Shown: positions 51,498-62,046 of the stretch, piece by piece
Layout: the number at the start of each line of letters is the position of its first letter
Position numbering within the stretch: position 1 is the first letter of the stretch
Assembly: GCF_013178945.1 (NCBI RefSeq)
Contig: NZ_JABFDM010000001.1
Coordinates: 310,001 to 374,000 of the forward strand
Length of the DNA stretch: 64,000 nt
Direction: 5' to 3'
Origin: Bradyrhizobium aeschynomenes
Lineage (GTDB): Bacteria > Pseudomonadota > Alphaproteobacteria > Rhizobiales > Xanthobacteraceae
Made by a program: the position numbers and the translations under genes
Notes under the pieces: generated by a model
What the model was told of the DNA's origin: nothing
The model's input: only the letters and a program-made list of their open reading frames with translations
Databases searched by the model: none

Positions 51498-52505
51498 TTA
51501 GCGCGTGCGCGGCCCGGCCGCCTGCGGGCCAACGGCCTGGGGTTGACCGAACGGCTGCTGTCCGAACGGATCGGGGAAAGCCTGCTGCTGCTGTTGAGCG
51601 GCAGCAGCCTGTCGCGCCGAGCGGACCCGCTGCGCGATGCGGCGCTGCTTGGCCCGGCGCGCGGCGAACTGCTTCTCGCGGGCCAGACGCTTCTTGAGAA
51701 TGCTCCGGCGCAACTGCACGCTCGCGATCTTCACCGAGGCACGGTGCTCGCCGGCGGCGGGCCGCTCCTGATGGGCCGGCTGTTCGGCGAGCGCAGCAAG
51801 CTTGGCCGCGATCGGATCGAGCACGGCGGCCGCCGGCGCGGACGGGATCGGAGCCGGGGTCGCCATCGCCGGATCGGCGCTGGCGAGAACCTGGGCGGCG
51901 GCTGCGACGGGAACGATCGCGGCGTCGCTCGAGACGGTCGCTGTTGATGCGGCGGCAGGTTGGGGAGTGTTGTCCATCCTGGGCCTGTCGGAGGCCTTGT
52001 CGATGGCAACGACGACCGAAGCAGTCAGCTCCGAAGCGGTGCGCTCCGGCTTACCGCTGTCGGTCCGCTCGTTCGGTTCAGCTGTCACACTCTTGATCGC
52101 AGCGGAGACCGAGGCGGTGTCGACCGTCTCCGCAGGGAGCGATGGCGTCGGCAATGCGGGCGGTTCGGCCGCGACCGCCGCCTCGATCTTCTCCGTGACC
52201 GGAGCTGCAGCCGCCGGCGGGCTCGGCGGCTCGGCCGCTGCCGCCGAAGGAACGTCGGTTGCGCTAAACGGCGGCGCGACCGGTTGCGCCGGACTCGGCT
52301 CGACCCGCAGCACGGCCAGAACCGGCGTTGGCTCGGCCGGCGGCAGGAAGGCCGTGAAGCCGGAGGCCTGAGTCGAGCGCCAGGACGAGTTGCTGGCGAA
52401 CTGCTCATGGGCGGCGCGCAACAGGGCTGCAGCGCCCATGCCGAAGATGGTGAGAGAGATCGAACAGAGGATCGCGGCGACGAGGAAACGAAAGCCGGGA
52501 AGCAT
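51498..52505 (-). CDS. membrane-anchored Ala/Pro-rich hypothetical protein
   Basis: A 335-residue protein with one N-terminal transmembrane helix (FLVAAILCSISLTIFGMGA, about residues 7-26). The long middle (about 50-245) is low-complexity Ala/Pro/Val/Ser and probably disordered. The C-terminus is strongly basic and helical (RSILKKRLAREKQFAARRAK), then Gln-rich with FGQQPFGQPQ. I do not recognise a family. It ends 5 bases from the convergent sseA stop. Coding is supported by steady high-G+C third positions over 1 kb; function is unknown. Confidence 0.65.
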   Translation of the reverse strand: MLPGFRFLVAAILCSISLTIFGMGAAALLRAAHEQFASNSSWRSTQASGFTAFLPPAEPTPVLAVLRVEPSPAQPVAPPFSATDVPSAAAAEPPSPPAAAAPVTEKIEAAVAAEPPALPTPSLPAETVDTASVSAAIKSVTAEPNERTDSGKPERTASELTASVVVAIDKASDRPRMDNTPQPAAASTATVSSDAAIVPVAAAAQVLASADPAMATPAPIPSAPAAAVLDPIAAKLAALAEQPAHQERPAAGEHRASVKIASVQLRRSILKKRLAREKQFAARRAKQRRIAQRVRSARQAAAAQQQQQAFPDPFGQQPFGQPQAVGPQAAGPRTR

Positions 52506-52868
52506 TGACGGGAACTCTCGTCACGGCAGCGGGACTGCCGAGACCTTCGAGCCAGTAGGGAACGCGGTGATCACAGGGAATGGCAGGGTTCACGACGGGG
52601 CCGGCTTCTGCCGTGCATCGCGAATCAGGCTGAGGTCAGAATACCGAAAGCGTTCCCGCTCGCTCGTCAAATCGCGGCGGAGATGCGGCTCGCGGCGGCT
52701 CTGCTGCACTTTTTCGGCGGCGTGAGACTTCCGTGCAACGACGGGGACATGATCACAAATTGCCGAAGTCGGACCGCTCCGGCCGGAATTGTCTTGAATG
52801 CGCCGCTATCTTCGGCCATTTGGCACAGCAAAGGTCCCAATCGGCGGCTTGGGGATATTGCAAGGGCA
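52506..52868. other. intergenic region without a visible gene
   Basis: This gap separates the divergent Ala/Pro-rich and L,D-transpeptidase genes and should contain both promoters. A frame open from 52683 into the transpeptidase is not protein-like before 52869. I see no strong hairpin or repeat. Confidence 0.4.
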
Positions 52869-54035
52869 ATGATGATCAGACACATCCTGACGGTTTGCGC
52901 GGTCGCGGCAGCGGGCGTGACGGCAACCTCGTTTGCCGAGGCACAGCAGGTCTATCAGACCGCGCCGGGCGAGTATTCACCGCAGCCCACGCCCTATCCG
53001 GCCGATGTGCGCGGACAGGCCCCTGATTTCGACGCGCTCGACGACGAGGATGCGCCGGGCAACTCGGCGGCTCTTCCGCCTCCTGGGCGGGTGATATCGC
53101 CCGATGATCCCCGTTACGGCCGTCCCGCCGGCGCCCCGGTCTATGGCGCGGCGCCGACCGGCCCCGTGATGTCACCGGATGATCCGCGATATGGCCGCCC
53201 GGCAAGTCCGCCGCCGGTGATTTACGCCGATCGGCCGGCCTCCGGTCAGCAGGCTTACGGCACTTATGGCAATGGTGCGCCCGGTGGCGACGCCGGTGCG
53301 CCGCGTCCGCCGGGCGTGGTGAGTGGCGCTACCAGCGTGCCGGGCACCGCGCAGGCGCCGGCCGGCGACCGCCCGATGACGGTCGCAGCGCTGCCGCCGG
53401 AAGAGCAGCCTGACGCCGCGCCGGCTCCGCTGCCGGCCAACCTGCGCCGCCAGGAGGTCGACTTCGTCACCAAGGAGCCGCCTGGAACAATCGTCGTCGA
53501 TACGCCCAACACCTATCTCTATCTCGTGCTCGGGAACGGCCGGGCGATGCGCTACGGCGTCCGCGTCGGCCGCGAAGGCTTCACCTGGACCGGCGTGCAG
53601 AAGATCACCAAGAAGACCGAGTGGCCGGACTGGTATCCGCCGAGCGAGATGATCGAGCGCCAGCCCTATCTGCCGCGCTTCATGGCCGGTGGGCCGGGCA
53701 ACCCGCTCGGTGCCCGCGCGATGTATCTCGGCTCGACCGTCTATCGTATCCACGGCACCAACCAGCCGTCGACGATCGGCAAGTTCGTCTCGTCGGGCTG
53801 CATCGGCATGCTGAACGACGACGTCGCCGACCTGTTCGAGCGCGTCAAGGTGGGCACCCGCGTCGTGGTCATGCCGGGCGGAGCGCCTCCCGGCTCGAGC
53901 AAGAACATGGCGGCGGCGGGCCCAGCCGTGCCGGCGCAGCAGCAGGTCCAGATTCCGGTCCAGGCCCAGGCGGCGGCCCCGGGTAGCCAGCCGACGACGG
54001 TGCAGCCGTTGCCGCCACCGGTCACGATCCGCTGA
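52869..54035 (+). CDS. L,D-transpeptidase (YkuD domain)
   Basis: A 388-residue exported cell-wall enzyme. The signal peptide runs to about AEAQQ (residue 25). A Pro/Gly-rich stretch (about 25-200) contains two copies of SPDDPRYGRPA. The YkuD catalytic domain (about 225-345) has IVVDTPNTYLYLVLGNGRA, HGTNQPSTIGKFVSSGCIGM (catalytic His and Cys) and LFERVKVGTRVVVMPG. It should form 3-3 peptidoglycan cross-links or attach proteins to peptidoglycan. The low-complexity region may cross the wall. ATG 52869 and 52872 are adjacent; AAGGG precedes them. Confidence 0.92.
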   Translation: MMIRHILTVCAVAAAGVTATSFAEAQQVYQTAPGEYSPQPTPYPADVRGQAPDFDALDDEDAPGNSAALPPPGRVISPDDPRYGRPAGAPVYGAAPTGPVMSPDDPRYGRPASPPPVIYADRPASGQQAYGTYGNGAPGGDAGAPRPPGVVSGATSVPGTAQAPAGDRPMTVAALPPEEQPDAAPAPLPANLRRQEVDFVTKEPPGTIVVDTPNTYLYLVLGNGRAMRYGVRVGREGFTWTGVQKITKKTEWPDWYPPSEMIERQPYLPRFMAGGPGNPLGARAMYLGSTVYRIHGTNQPSTIGKFVSSGCIGMLNDDVADLFERVKVGTRVVVMPGGAPPGSSKNMAAAGPAVPAQQQVQIPVQAQAAAPGSQPTTVQPLPPPVTIR

Positions 54036-54054
54036 ATCGGGCTTTGATCGATTG

Positions 54055-54081
54055 AAACACCCTCCTCGCGGAGGGTGTTTT
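54055..54081 (+). terminator. rho-independent terminator after the L,D-transpeptidase gene
   Basis: AAACACCCTC (54055-54064) pairs with GAGGGTGTTT (54071-54080) around a 6-base loop, with a T run ending at 54081. It lies 19 bases past the stop and 20 bases before the convergent dehydrogenase stop; the A run on the other side could make it bidirectional. Confidence 0.88.
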
Positions 54082-54101
54082 GCTGTGGGCTGTTGCGTGG
54101 G

Positions 54102-55064
54102 TCAGGCCAGCCGTCGCGGAGGTTCCGCGCCGCCGAGCCAGGCTGCGATGCAATCGACCATCTGGCTGTAATGGGCGCGAAAGCTCTCCTCGGTGACGTA
54201 GCCGAGATGCGGCGTCAGCACGACGTTGTCGAGCCCGCGCAGCGGGTGGACGACCGGCAGCGGCTCGACCGTGAACACGTCGAGGCCGGCGCCGGCGATG
54301 CGCTTCCCGCGCAGGGCCTGCAGCAGCGCCACCTCATCCACGATGGGGGCCCGCGAGGTGTTGACGAGATAGGCCGAAGGCTTCATCCGCGCGATGTCGG
54401 CGGCGCCGACCAGCCCGCGCGAACGGTCGCTGAGCACGACATGGATGGTGATGATGTCCGCGGTCGCAAACAGCTCCTCCTTGGTCGCGTAGCCGACGCC
54501 GGCCTCCTTGCAGCGCTCCGGCGTCAGGTTGGGGCTCCAGGCGATCACGTCCATGCCGAACGCCTTGGCGAGCCCCGCAACCTTGCTGCCGAGCTTGCCG
54601 AGCCCGATCACGCCGAGCCTCCTGCCCTCGATCTCGATGCCGCCCAGCGCCTGCCAGGGCTGGCCTGCATGCATGCGGGCGTTCTCCTGGCCGATCCGGC
54701 GGGTCAGCTCCAGGATCAGGCCCATCGTGAGAGGTGCTGTCGGATCCCGACCATATTGCGTGCCGCAGACCACGATACCCCGGGCCTTCGCAGCCTCGGT
54801 ATCGATCGCAGCGTTGCGCATGCCCGAGGTGATCAGGAGCTTCAGCTTCGGCAGCCGCTCGATCAGGGTGCGCGGCAACGGTGTCCGCTCACGCATCGCG
54901 CAGACGATGTCGACGTCGGCCAGTGCGGCGGCGGCCGCATCCTCGCCGGCGAACGGATGGGTGAAGGCGGTGACGTCCACCTTGTCGGCCAGACGCGGCC
55001 AATCGGCCAGTGACAGCGCCGTATCGTAATAGTCATCGAGGATTGCACAGCGCAGCCGCGTCAT
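54102..55064 (-). CDS. D-2-hydroxyacid dehydrogenase family protein
   Basis: A 320-residue NAD-dependent dehydrogenase. The NAD-binding motif is RLGVIGLGKLGSKVAGLAKAFG (given in parts: LGVIGLGKLGSKVAG). Catalytic-region motifs are PSAYLVNTSRAPIVDE (Arg), AGAGLDVFTVEPLP (Glu) and VLTPHLGYVTEES (His). The order Arg-Glu-His is that of the phosphoglycerate dehydrogenase-like family. The ATG at 55064 is chosen because the codon at 55070 is TTG. The true substrate (2-ketoacid) is not identifiable, and it is not part of a serine operon here. Confidence 0.9.
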   Translation of the reverse strand: MTRLRCAILDDYYDTALSLADWPRLADKVDVTAFTHPFAGEDAAAAALADVDIVCAMRERTPLPRTLIERLPKLKLLITSGMRNAAIDTEAAKARGIVVCGTQYGRDPTAPLTMGLILELTRRIGQENARMHAGQPWQALGGIEIEGRRLGVIGLGKLGSKVAGLAKAFGMDVIAWSPNLTPERCKEAGVGYATKEELFATADIITIHVVLSDRSRGLVGAADIARMKPSAYLVNTSRAPIVDEVALLQALRGKRIAGAGLDVFTVEPLPVVHPLRGLDNVVLTPHLGYVTEESFRAHYSQMVDCIAAWLGGAEPPRRLA

Positions 55065-55210
55065 CGGCAAAGGTCCATTCGTCGGGAGAGGGCGTCATTC
55101 GAGGAACGCCGTCGGGAATGGAGCCATGCTTGCGCGCAAAGTGCCGGCGGCGCAAGGCGCCGTCTCGGTCACCAGCGCCAGGCGCCAGGGACGCGGGTGC
55201 AGGCGAGCGG

Positions 55211-55429
55211 TCAGTCGAGATCGGCCTTCAGACGGAATGCGGCGTCATTGCCGTATTTGGCGCGCCAGGCCGGTCCCGGGCCGCGCATGTAATGCAGTTC
55301 CGGCCGGTAGGGATGGAAGGCTCGCGCAACGAATTCGCGCCAGAAGCCTCGGATGTCCTCGACGAGGCCGGATCGGTTCGGGCGTTCTGCCGCTGCAGCG
55401 GACAGGGAGACTGACGAAAGGGTTGCCAT
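55211..55429 (-). CDS. small hypothetical protein, 72 residues
   Basis: I do not recognise a family. The protein begins MATLSSVSLSAAAAERPNR and continues VEDIRGFWREFVARAFHPYRP and AWRAKYGNDAAFRLKADLD. The amphipathic central helix recalls small rhizobial proteins of the DUF1127 kind but lacks their Arg-rich motif. Support is an ATG with an upstream GAGAGC and protein-like composition. It is separated by 146 bp from the dehydrogenase gene on the same strand. Confidence 0.5.
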   Translation of the reverse strand: MATLSSVSLSAAAAERPNRSGLVEDIRGFWREFVARAFHPYRPELHYMRGPGPAWRAKYGNDAAFRLKADLD

Positions 55430-55732
55430 GACGGGCTCTCGCTGTTGTCGGCTGGGCTTGTCGCCGCTTGGGCGCGCGGTTCTTGCGTGCCGAGACCGAG
55501 TGTCCCGCTGAATTAATTAAAAGACGGTTGCAATTGTCGTGACCGGCCGCACACATCGTGTCGGATCCGTAATCGTCCGTGAGGCGGCAGGCCCACGCCG
55601 ACCACCATGCGTCGGGCTTCTCCCGGCATTTGTTCCGGCCGGGACCGGCTCGCCGGTTGCCCTTTGGGGACCGCGCGGTTACATCAGCGGCAACCATTTT
55701 CCGAAAATTCAGGCAGGTTCGAGGGACACGCG
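55430..55732. other. intergenic region, locally AT-rich
   Basis: This 303 bp gap between the divergent small protein and ettA contains an AT-rich stretch AATTAATTAAAAG near 55511, unusual for this DNA and probably part of a promoter region. No gene, repeat or terminator is visible. Confidence 0.4.
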
Positions 55733-57382
<1,650 letters not shown>

Positions 57383-57526
57383 CAGGCGGCATCACTCGGC
57401 GCGGCGCGGTCTCGCTTGCGGGACAATGCGCCGCGCCCGGCCTGCGGCCAGTTGTCGCTTCCCTGTGCGACATGATTGCGTAGATGGTAGGTTCCGCAAT
57501 CGAATCTGGTCACGAGAAATCCCGAC

Positions 57527-58108
57527 ATGTCCTCTCCCGACGCCACCCTGTCCTCCAAGGGCGGAGCGCTGCGCCCCATTCCGATGCTGATTTTCGGCTC
57601 GCGCTGGCTGCAGTTGCCGCTCTACGTCGGATTGATCATCGCGCAGGGTGTCTATGTGGTGCTGTTCCTCAAGGAGCTCTGGCACCTTTTCGCGCACGCC
57701 TTCGACTTCTCCGAGCAGCAGATCATGCTCGCCGTGCTTGGCCTGATCGACGTCGTCATGATCTCGAACCTGCTCGTGATGGTGATCGTCGGCGGTTATG
57801 AGACCTTCGTGTCGCGGCTCAATCTGCAGGGCCATCCCGACGAGCCGGAATGGCTCAGCCACGTCAATGCCAGCGTGCTGAAGATCAAGCTGGCGATGGC
57901 CATCATCGGCATCTCCTCGATTCATCTGCTGCGGACCTTCATCGAGGCGGGCGCACTGTCGTCGGGCAAATCGACCTACACCGAGACCGGTGTGATGTGG
58001 CAGACCATCATCCACACGGTCTTCATCCTCTCGGCGATCGGCATCGCCATGGTCGACAAATTGTCGAATGCCGCGATCGAGGATGCGAAAAAGGCGGCGG
58101 GGCATTGA
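57527..58108 (+). CDS. YqhA/TIGR00645 (UPF0114) family membrane protein
   Basis: A 193-residue inner-membrane protein with about four helices (about residues 28-50, 65-88, 118-142 and 160-178). [21 protein letters not shown] and [27 protein letters not shown] are characteristic of UPF0114; LRTFIEA follows. Function is unknown. It starts 145 bp after ettA on the same strand. Confidence 0.9.
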   Translation: MSSPDATLSSKGGALRPIPMLIFGSRWLQLPLYVGLIIAQGVYVVLFLKELWHLFAHAFDFSEQQIMLAVLGLIDVVMISNLLVMVIVGGYETFVSRLNLQGHPDEPEWLSHVNASVLKIKLAMAIIGISSIHLLRTFIEAGALSSGKSTYTETGVMWQTIIHTVFILSAIGIAMVDKLSNAAIEDAKKAAGH

Positions 58109-58337
58109 GGTGCGGGGGCATGGCCTGGCGTTCACAGGCGTTGCCGGCTGTGCTATCCTTCGCTCGTGCTGGAGCATCTGCGCCATATCCCCGACGCTGT
58201 TGATCATGTGCATGTCGATGTTCGCGAACTGAGGCCGCGGCTCGGGAACCTCGAAAGCCCGTGCGCCAGCATGTCCAATCGGCCGGATGGGATGGATCTC
58301 GGGATCGAGCATGTCGAGCGGCGACTTGGCTTTGAGG

Positions 58338-59582
58338 ATGCCTAGAGTGGCGCGTGCGGCTCGCTGTCGTCTTTTCGTCTGTCTTCTGGCTCTGCTGTAC
58401 CATCCCGGCCCATCGGTTGCCGCCGACGCCGCCTTCACGCAATTCATCGCTTCGCTGTGGCCCGAAGCCAAGGAGCAGGGAGTCTCCCGCGCGACGTTCG
58501 ATGCCGAGACGCGCGGTCTCGAGCCCGACACCAAGCTCCCCGATCTGCTGCTGCCCGGCCGTCCCGCCACGGGGGCGCCGGCCCAGGCCGAGTTCGTGCA
58601 GGTGCCTGCCGACTACATCAAGGAAGCCTCGATCGCGCGGCTCGCGGCCCATGGCCAGACGCTGATCCGGCAATATCGTCCGGCGCTGGCCGAGATCGAG
58701 CGCCGCTTTGGCGTTCCCGGCCCGATCGTGCTCGCGATCTGGGGCCGCGAGACCGATTTCGGTCGCTACGCGCTGCCCTATGATGCCCTGCGCGTGCTGG
58801 CCACGCAGGCCTATGTCGGCAGGCGCAAGGAACAGTATCGCACCGAGTTCATCATGGCGCTGAAGATGCTCAGCGACGGCGTGGTCTCGCGCCGCGATCT
58901 CAGGGCATCATGGGGCGGCGCGGTCGGCCTGACGCAGTTCCTCCCCTCGGAATACTACAAGCACGGTGTCGATCTCGATGGCGACGGCAAGGTCGATCTC
59001 TGGCACTCGGTGCCGGACGCGCTGGGCTCGGCCGCGCAGCAGCTTGCCAACAAGGGTTGGCAGGGTGGCGTGCGCTGGGCCTACGAGGTCAAGCCACCGG
59101 CCAATGTCGATTGCGCGATGGGCGTGCCGGAGGTGAAGAAGCCGATCGGCGAATGGCTCCGCGCCGGCTTCGTGCCGGTGCGAGGCCAGCGGCTCAGCGC
59201 CGCCGAGCAGCAGCAGCCCGCCTCGCTACTGCAGCCCGAGGGCATCTATGGTCCGGCGTTCCTGACCACGGTGAACTACTTCGTCATCAAGGAATACAAT
59301 TTCTCCGATCTCTACGTGCTGTTCGTCGGTCACCTGGCGGACCGCATGACGAGCCCGGCTGCGTTCGCGACACCGTGGGCGGCATCGAAGCAGCTTCGGA
59401 GCAAAGACGTCGAGGCGATGCAGAAGGGCCTGACGCGGCTTGGCCTCTACGGTGACAAGCTGGATGGCAAGGCCGGCATGCAGACCCGTGCTGCGCTCGG
59501 CGCATTCCAGAAGAGGGCGGGCCTGAAGGTGGACTGCTGGCCCAGCGAGGCTGTGCTCCAGGCGATCAACGCCGCGCGTTGA
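58338..59582 (+). CDS. MltB-type lytic murein transglycosylase with peptidoglycan-binding domain
   Basis: A 414-residue exported enzyme cleaving peptidoglycan to 1,6-anhydro products. The signal peptide is RVARAARCRLFVCLLALLYH to about VAADA (residue 29). The SLT_2 domain (about 30-325) has the catalytic Glu in ILAIWGRETDFGRY-like sequence (actual VLAIWGRETDFGRY), WGGAVGLTQFLPSEYYKHGVD and a GDGKVDLWHSVPDALGSAA stretch. The C-terminal PG_binding_1 domain (about 350-412) has MQKGLTRLGLYGDKLDGKAG. The start is uncertain: ATG 58338, 58311 and 58287 are in frame; 58338 gives the best signal peptide. Confidence 0.92.
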   Translation: MPRVARAARCRLFVCLLALLYHPGPSVAADAAFTQFIASLWPEAKEQGVSRATFDAETRGLEPDTKLPDLLLPGRPATGAPAQAEFVQVPADYIKEASIARLAAHGQTLIRQYRPALAEIERRFGVPGPIVLAIWGRETDFGRYALPYDALRVLATQAYVGRRKEQYRTEFIMALKMLSDGVVSRRDLRASWGGAVGLTQFLPSEYYKHGVDLDGDGKVDLWHSVPDALGSAAQQLANKGWQGGVRWAYEVKPPANVDCAMGVPEVKKPIGEWLRAGFVPVRGQRLSAAEQQQPASLLQPEGIYGPAFLTTVNYFVIKEYNFSDLYVLFVGHLADRMTSPAAFATPWAASKQLRSKDVEAMQKGLTRLGLYGDKLDGKAGMQTRAALGAFQKRAGLKVDCWPSEAVLQAINAAR

Positions 59583-59649
59583 CGCGCGGTGGTCGAGACG
59601 GCAACGACGACTCTGGAAACGGACGCCACGGGAAACGGCGGCGGCAAAC

Positions 59650-59676
59650 AAAAAGCCCGGCCTTGAGGCCGGGCTT
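59650..59676 (-). terminator. rho-independent terminator of the glycine-zipper gene
   Basis: On the minus strand AGCCCGGCC, loop TCAA, GGCCGGGCT is followed by TTTTTG. On the plus strand the stem is 59654-59662 and 59667-59675. It ends the gene at 59700-59981; for the plus-strand transglycosylase there is no T run, so it may still slow transcription but is less ideal. Confidence 0.9.
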
Positions 59677-59699
59677 GATGCATTCTGACGGGAGTCAGA

Positions 59700-59981
59700 T
59701 CAGTAGCAGACGCGTACCGGGCGGGACACCCAGCCATAGCCGTCCCAATAGCGCTCACGGCGCCACACGCACGGCGGCGGGCCCGGCGGGGGGGCTTCGA
59801 CATAGACCGGTCCGCCATAGGCCGGACGGCTGGAGGCAATCGCGCCGCCGATCAGCGCGCCGCCGATCAGGCCGGCAGCCACGCCGGCGCCAACGTCGCC
59901 AGCCTTCGCAGCCGGTGCGGTGACGCTCAGCGAACCTGCGATTGTCGCAACCGCGAGAACAGCGGTCAGGATCTTCTTCAT
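59700..59981 (-). CDS. small secreted glycine-zipper protein, paralogue 1
   Basis: A 93-residue exported protein. The signal peptide is MKKILTAVLAVATIAGSLSV to about AAKAG (residue 27). GAGVAAGLIGGALIGGAIA is a glycine zipper that may insert into or pack at a membrane. The C-terminus has Cys-containing WRRERYWDGYGWVSRPVRVC. AGGAG twelve bases before the ATG at 59981 supports the start. The same plan occurs in the gene at 60201, so the two are tandem paralogues. Function is unknown. Confidence 0.82.
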   Translation of the reverse strand: MKKILTAVLAVATIAGSLSVTAPAAKAGDVGAGVAAGLIGGALIGGAIASSRPAYGGPVYVEAPPPGPPPCVWRRERYWDGYGWVSRPVRVCY

Positions 59982-60200
59982 GTTCCGAGATCTCCTGGAG
60001 GAAGCGCCCAAGCTGGCGCCGGGTGGTGAATTCTACGCACGATCAAGGGCCGTTAGTGTCGCGAGAAAACACGACAATCCGTCAACCCTTCGTAAACTCT
60101 GTCTGGCCTCATGCGACCGAAAAACGGTTTTTTGTGGCCATAAGCGGCCGCCGTATTCGAAATTCCGGTGCAGGCTCAGAGAATTAATGAAGGTGAACGA

Positions 60201-60539
60201 TCACTCGCACACCCGCACGCGGCGAATCCGCCAGCCGTAGCCGTCCCAGAAGCGCTGGCGCTGCCAGTAGCAGGCGTAACCCGGATCGGAGACGTAGGCC
60301 GGGCCACCATAATAGGAGTAGCCGGGTCCGTAGGAGTAACCGGGCGAATAGGAGTAGCCCGGCCCGTAATAATAGGGATTGCTGCCCGCGGCGATGGCAC
60401 CACCAATGAGGGCGCCACCGAGCAGACCGGCAGCGACACCGGCGGCGACACGACCGTTGCGCGCTTCGGCAGGAGCGGGAGCCAGCGCTGCGGTCGACAG
60501 CGTTGCGACGGCGGCCAGGGCCGCAAGAGTCTTCTTCAT
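60201..60539 (-). CDS. small secreted glycine-zipper protein, paralogue 2
   Basis: A 112-residue exported protein with signal peptide MKKTLAALAAVATLSTAALA, then RVAAGVAAGLLGGALIGGAI (glycine zipper) and a YSPGYSYGPGYSYYGGP repeat absent from its neighbour. The ending CYWQRQRFWDGYGWRIRRV parallels the neighbour's. The start at ATG 60539 has GAGAGG upstream. The Tyr/Gly/Pro insert suggests a flexible surface segment. It is transcribed in the same direction as paralogue 1, 220 bp upstream of it. Confidence 0.82.
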   Translation of the reverse strand: MKKTLAALAAVATLSTAALAPAPAEARNGRVAAGVAAGLLGGALIGGAIAAGSNPYYYGPGYSYSPGYSYGPGYSYYGGPAYVSDPGYACYWQRQRFWDGYGWRIRRVRVCE

Positions 60540-60705
60540 GACCTTAACCTCTCTCACTCCAGGTCGGCGGATCGCGCATCAGGCGATACGGCAGGTTCAC
60601 ATATCCCGCTTGAATGATCAATGAACGGGCGCGTCCCATTGGACGACCTATGTCGAGGATATGTTCAATGCTGCATTGCACAAAATTCGTTGGACTGGAG
60701 CAGGC

Positions 60706-60960
60706 ATGCCCAGCGCCCTGATCATCGCGGTCGCGATCTGCCTGGCCGCGGGCGCCTGCTACGTGCTGCTGGTCGTGGTGGATTGGAAGGGTCGGGGGAG
60801 GGGCGCCGATACGACAGGGGCGGACGCGGGTGGTTCATGGCCCTGGGAATCAGGCGCCCCTTCCAGCTGGTTCAACAATACCGCAACCGACGCCATGGGA
60901 AATCCGATCGATGGCGGCGGTAGCGACGGGGGTGGAGGCGACGGCGGCGGAGGCGATTGA
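60706..60960 (+). CDS. small single-pass membrane protein with Gly/Asp-rich tail
   Basis: An 84-residue protein. One N-terminal transmembrane helix (ALIIAVAICLAAGACYVLLVVV, here residues 4-25 in parts) is followed by a Gly/Asp/Ser-rich tail ending GGGSDGGGGDGGGGD. GGAG seven bases before the ATG at 60706 sets the start; the in-frame ATG at 60661 has none. No family is recognised. The acidic glycine repeats might bind Ca2+ or simply be disordered. Confidence 0.6.
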   Translation: MPSALIIAVAICLAAGACYVLLVVVDWKGRGRGADTTGADAGGSWPWESGAPSSWFNNTATDAMGNPIDGGGSDGGGGDGGGGD

Positions 60961-61003
60961 GGTGTCTCGGCGCAGCGAGTTTGATCTGCGACAAGGTCGC
61001 ATT

Positions 61004-61020
61004 CTTAGATCCGGTCTAGG
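61004..61020 (+). promoter_or_regulatory. possible Irr/iron-control element upstream of bfd
   Basis: CTTAGATCCGGTCTAGG is an imperfect palindrome with arms CTTAGA and TCTAGG, loosely like the iron control element of rhizobia (TTTAGAA...TTCTAAA). It lies 104 bp before the bfd start. The match is partial and the site may be chance. Confidence 0.25.
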
Positions 61021-61123
61021 TCTACTATCAGATTGGAATAGCTTCAAAAGCGCCGTTTTCCCTTTGCGCGGGTAGGTGCGGATGACTATCGATAGCTGAC
61101 CGAAGACGATTGGCCGGTTTCTC

Positions 61124-61408
61124 ATGATTGTTTGTTCCTGCAACGTCATCAGCGATCACGACATCCGCAAGGTGGTGACCTCCGCGGACGAATTGCCGCG
61201 CAGCCCGAAGCAGGTCTATGGCTGCCTCGGCTGCAGCGCGGAATGCGGTCGCTGTGCGCGCACCATCAAGACCATCATCGACGAGGCGTTGGGGCCCTGC
61301 GCGCGCAATTGCCAGGCCGGCTGCCAGCACGCCCATGCTCACGGTCATTCTTCCGTCCAGGTGGCAGAGGACGACCTCCAAAGCCGCTTTGCGCTGGCTG
61401 CCTGCTGA
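61124..61408 (+). CDS. bfd: bacterioferritin-associated ferredoxin
   Basis: A 94-residue [2Fe-2S] protein that reduces bacterioferritin and so releases stored iron. Ligands are the CxC near the start (MIVCSCN, Cys4 and Cys6) and the CxxC in CGRCART (Cys41 and Cys44). Extra cysteines occur at 34 and 37 (GCLGCSAEC). The C-terminal tail CARNCQAGCQHAHAHGHSS is Cys/His-rich and longer than the E. coli protein. The bacterioferritin gene follows 120 bp later on the same strand, the expected partner. Confidence 0.92.
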   Translation: MIVCSCNVISDHDIRKVVTSADELPRSPKQVYGCLGCSAECGRCARTIKTIIDEALGPCARNCQAGCQHAHAHGHSSVQVAEDDLQSRFALAAC

Positions 61409-61528
61409 AGCGCTTCTGCCTTCAATCTCGCCTGTTTCGCCCCAAAAATGCACATGAACGGGGGTCGTCTCCGCACTTCGAACCTGTTATTGAGCGCCTG
61501 CGGCCTCTAACTTTTTCGGAGCTTATCC

Positions 61529-62014
61529 ATGCAGGGCGACCCCAAGGTCATCGAATATCTCAACAAGGGATTGCGCAGCGAACTGACTGCCATCAACCAG
61601 TATTGGCTGCACTATCGCCTGCTGAACAACTGGGGCCTTCTGGAGATGGCCAAGGTCTGGCGCAAGGAATCCATCGAGGAGATGGAGCACGCCGACAAGT
61701 TCACCGATCGCATTCTGTTCCTCGACGGCTTCCCGAACATGCAGGTGCTCGATCCCTTGCGCATCGGCCAGAACGTCAAGGAGATCATCGAATGCGATCT
61801 CGCCGCCGAGATCGGCGCGCGGACGCTCTACCAGGAAGCCGCAACCTATTGCCACGGCGTCAAGGACTACGTGTCGCGCGACCTGTTCGAGCAACTGATG
61901 AAGGACGAGGAGCACCACATCGATTTCCTCGAGACCCAGCTCGATCTGATCGGCCGCATCGGTCTGGAACTCTACACGCAGAAGCACGTCGGCGGCCTCG
62001 AGAGCGAGCATTGA
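61529..62014 (+). CDS. bfr: bacterioferritin
   Basis: A 161-residue haem-containing iron-storage protein forming a 24-mer shell. All dinuclear ferroxidase ligands are present by alignment with E. coli: Glu18, Glu51, His54, Glu94, Glu127 and His130. The haem-binding Met52 is in [14 protein letters not shown] eight bases before the ATG supports the start. It lies directly after bfd, so storage and release are paired, and expression is probably iron-controlled. A 14 bp hairpin follows at 62047-62085. Confidence 0.96.
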   Translation: MQGDPKVIEYLNKGLRSELTAINQYWLHYRLLNNWGLLEMAKVWRKESIEEMEHADKFTDRILFLDGFPNMQVLDPLRIGQNVKEIIECDLAAEIGARTLYQEAATYCHGVKDYVSRDLFEQLMKDEEHHIDFLETQLDLIGRIGLELYTQKHVGGLESEH

Positions 62015-62046
62015 CGCTCGCCGCCTTGCGGTATTTCCTTCCAGCA

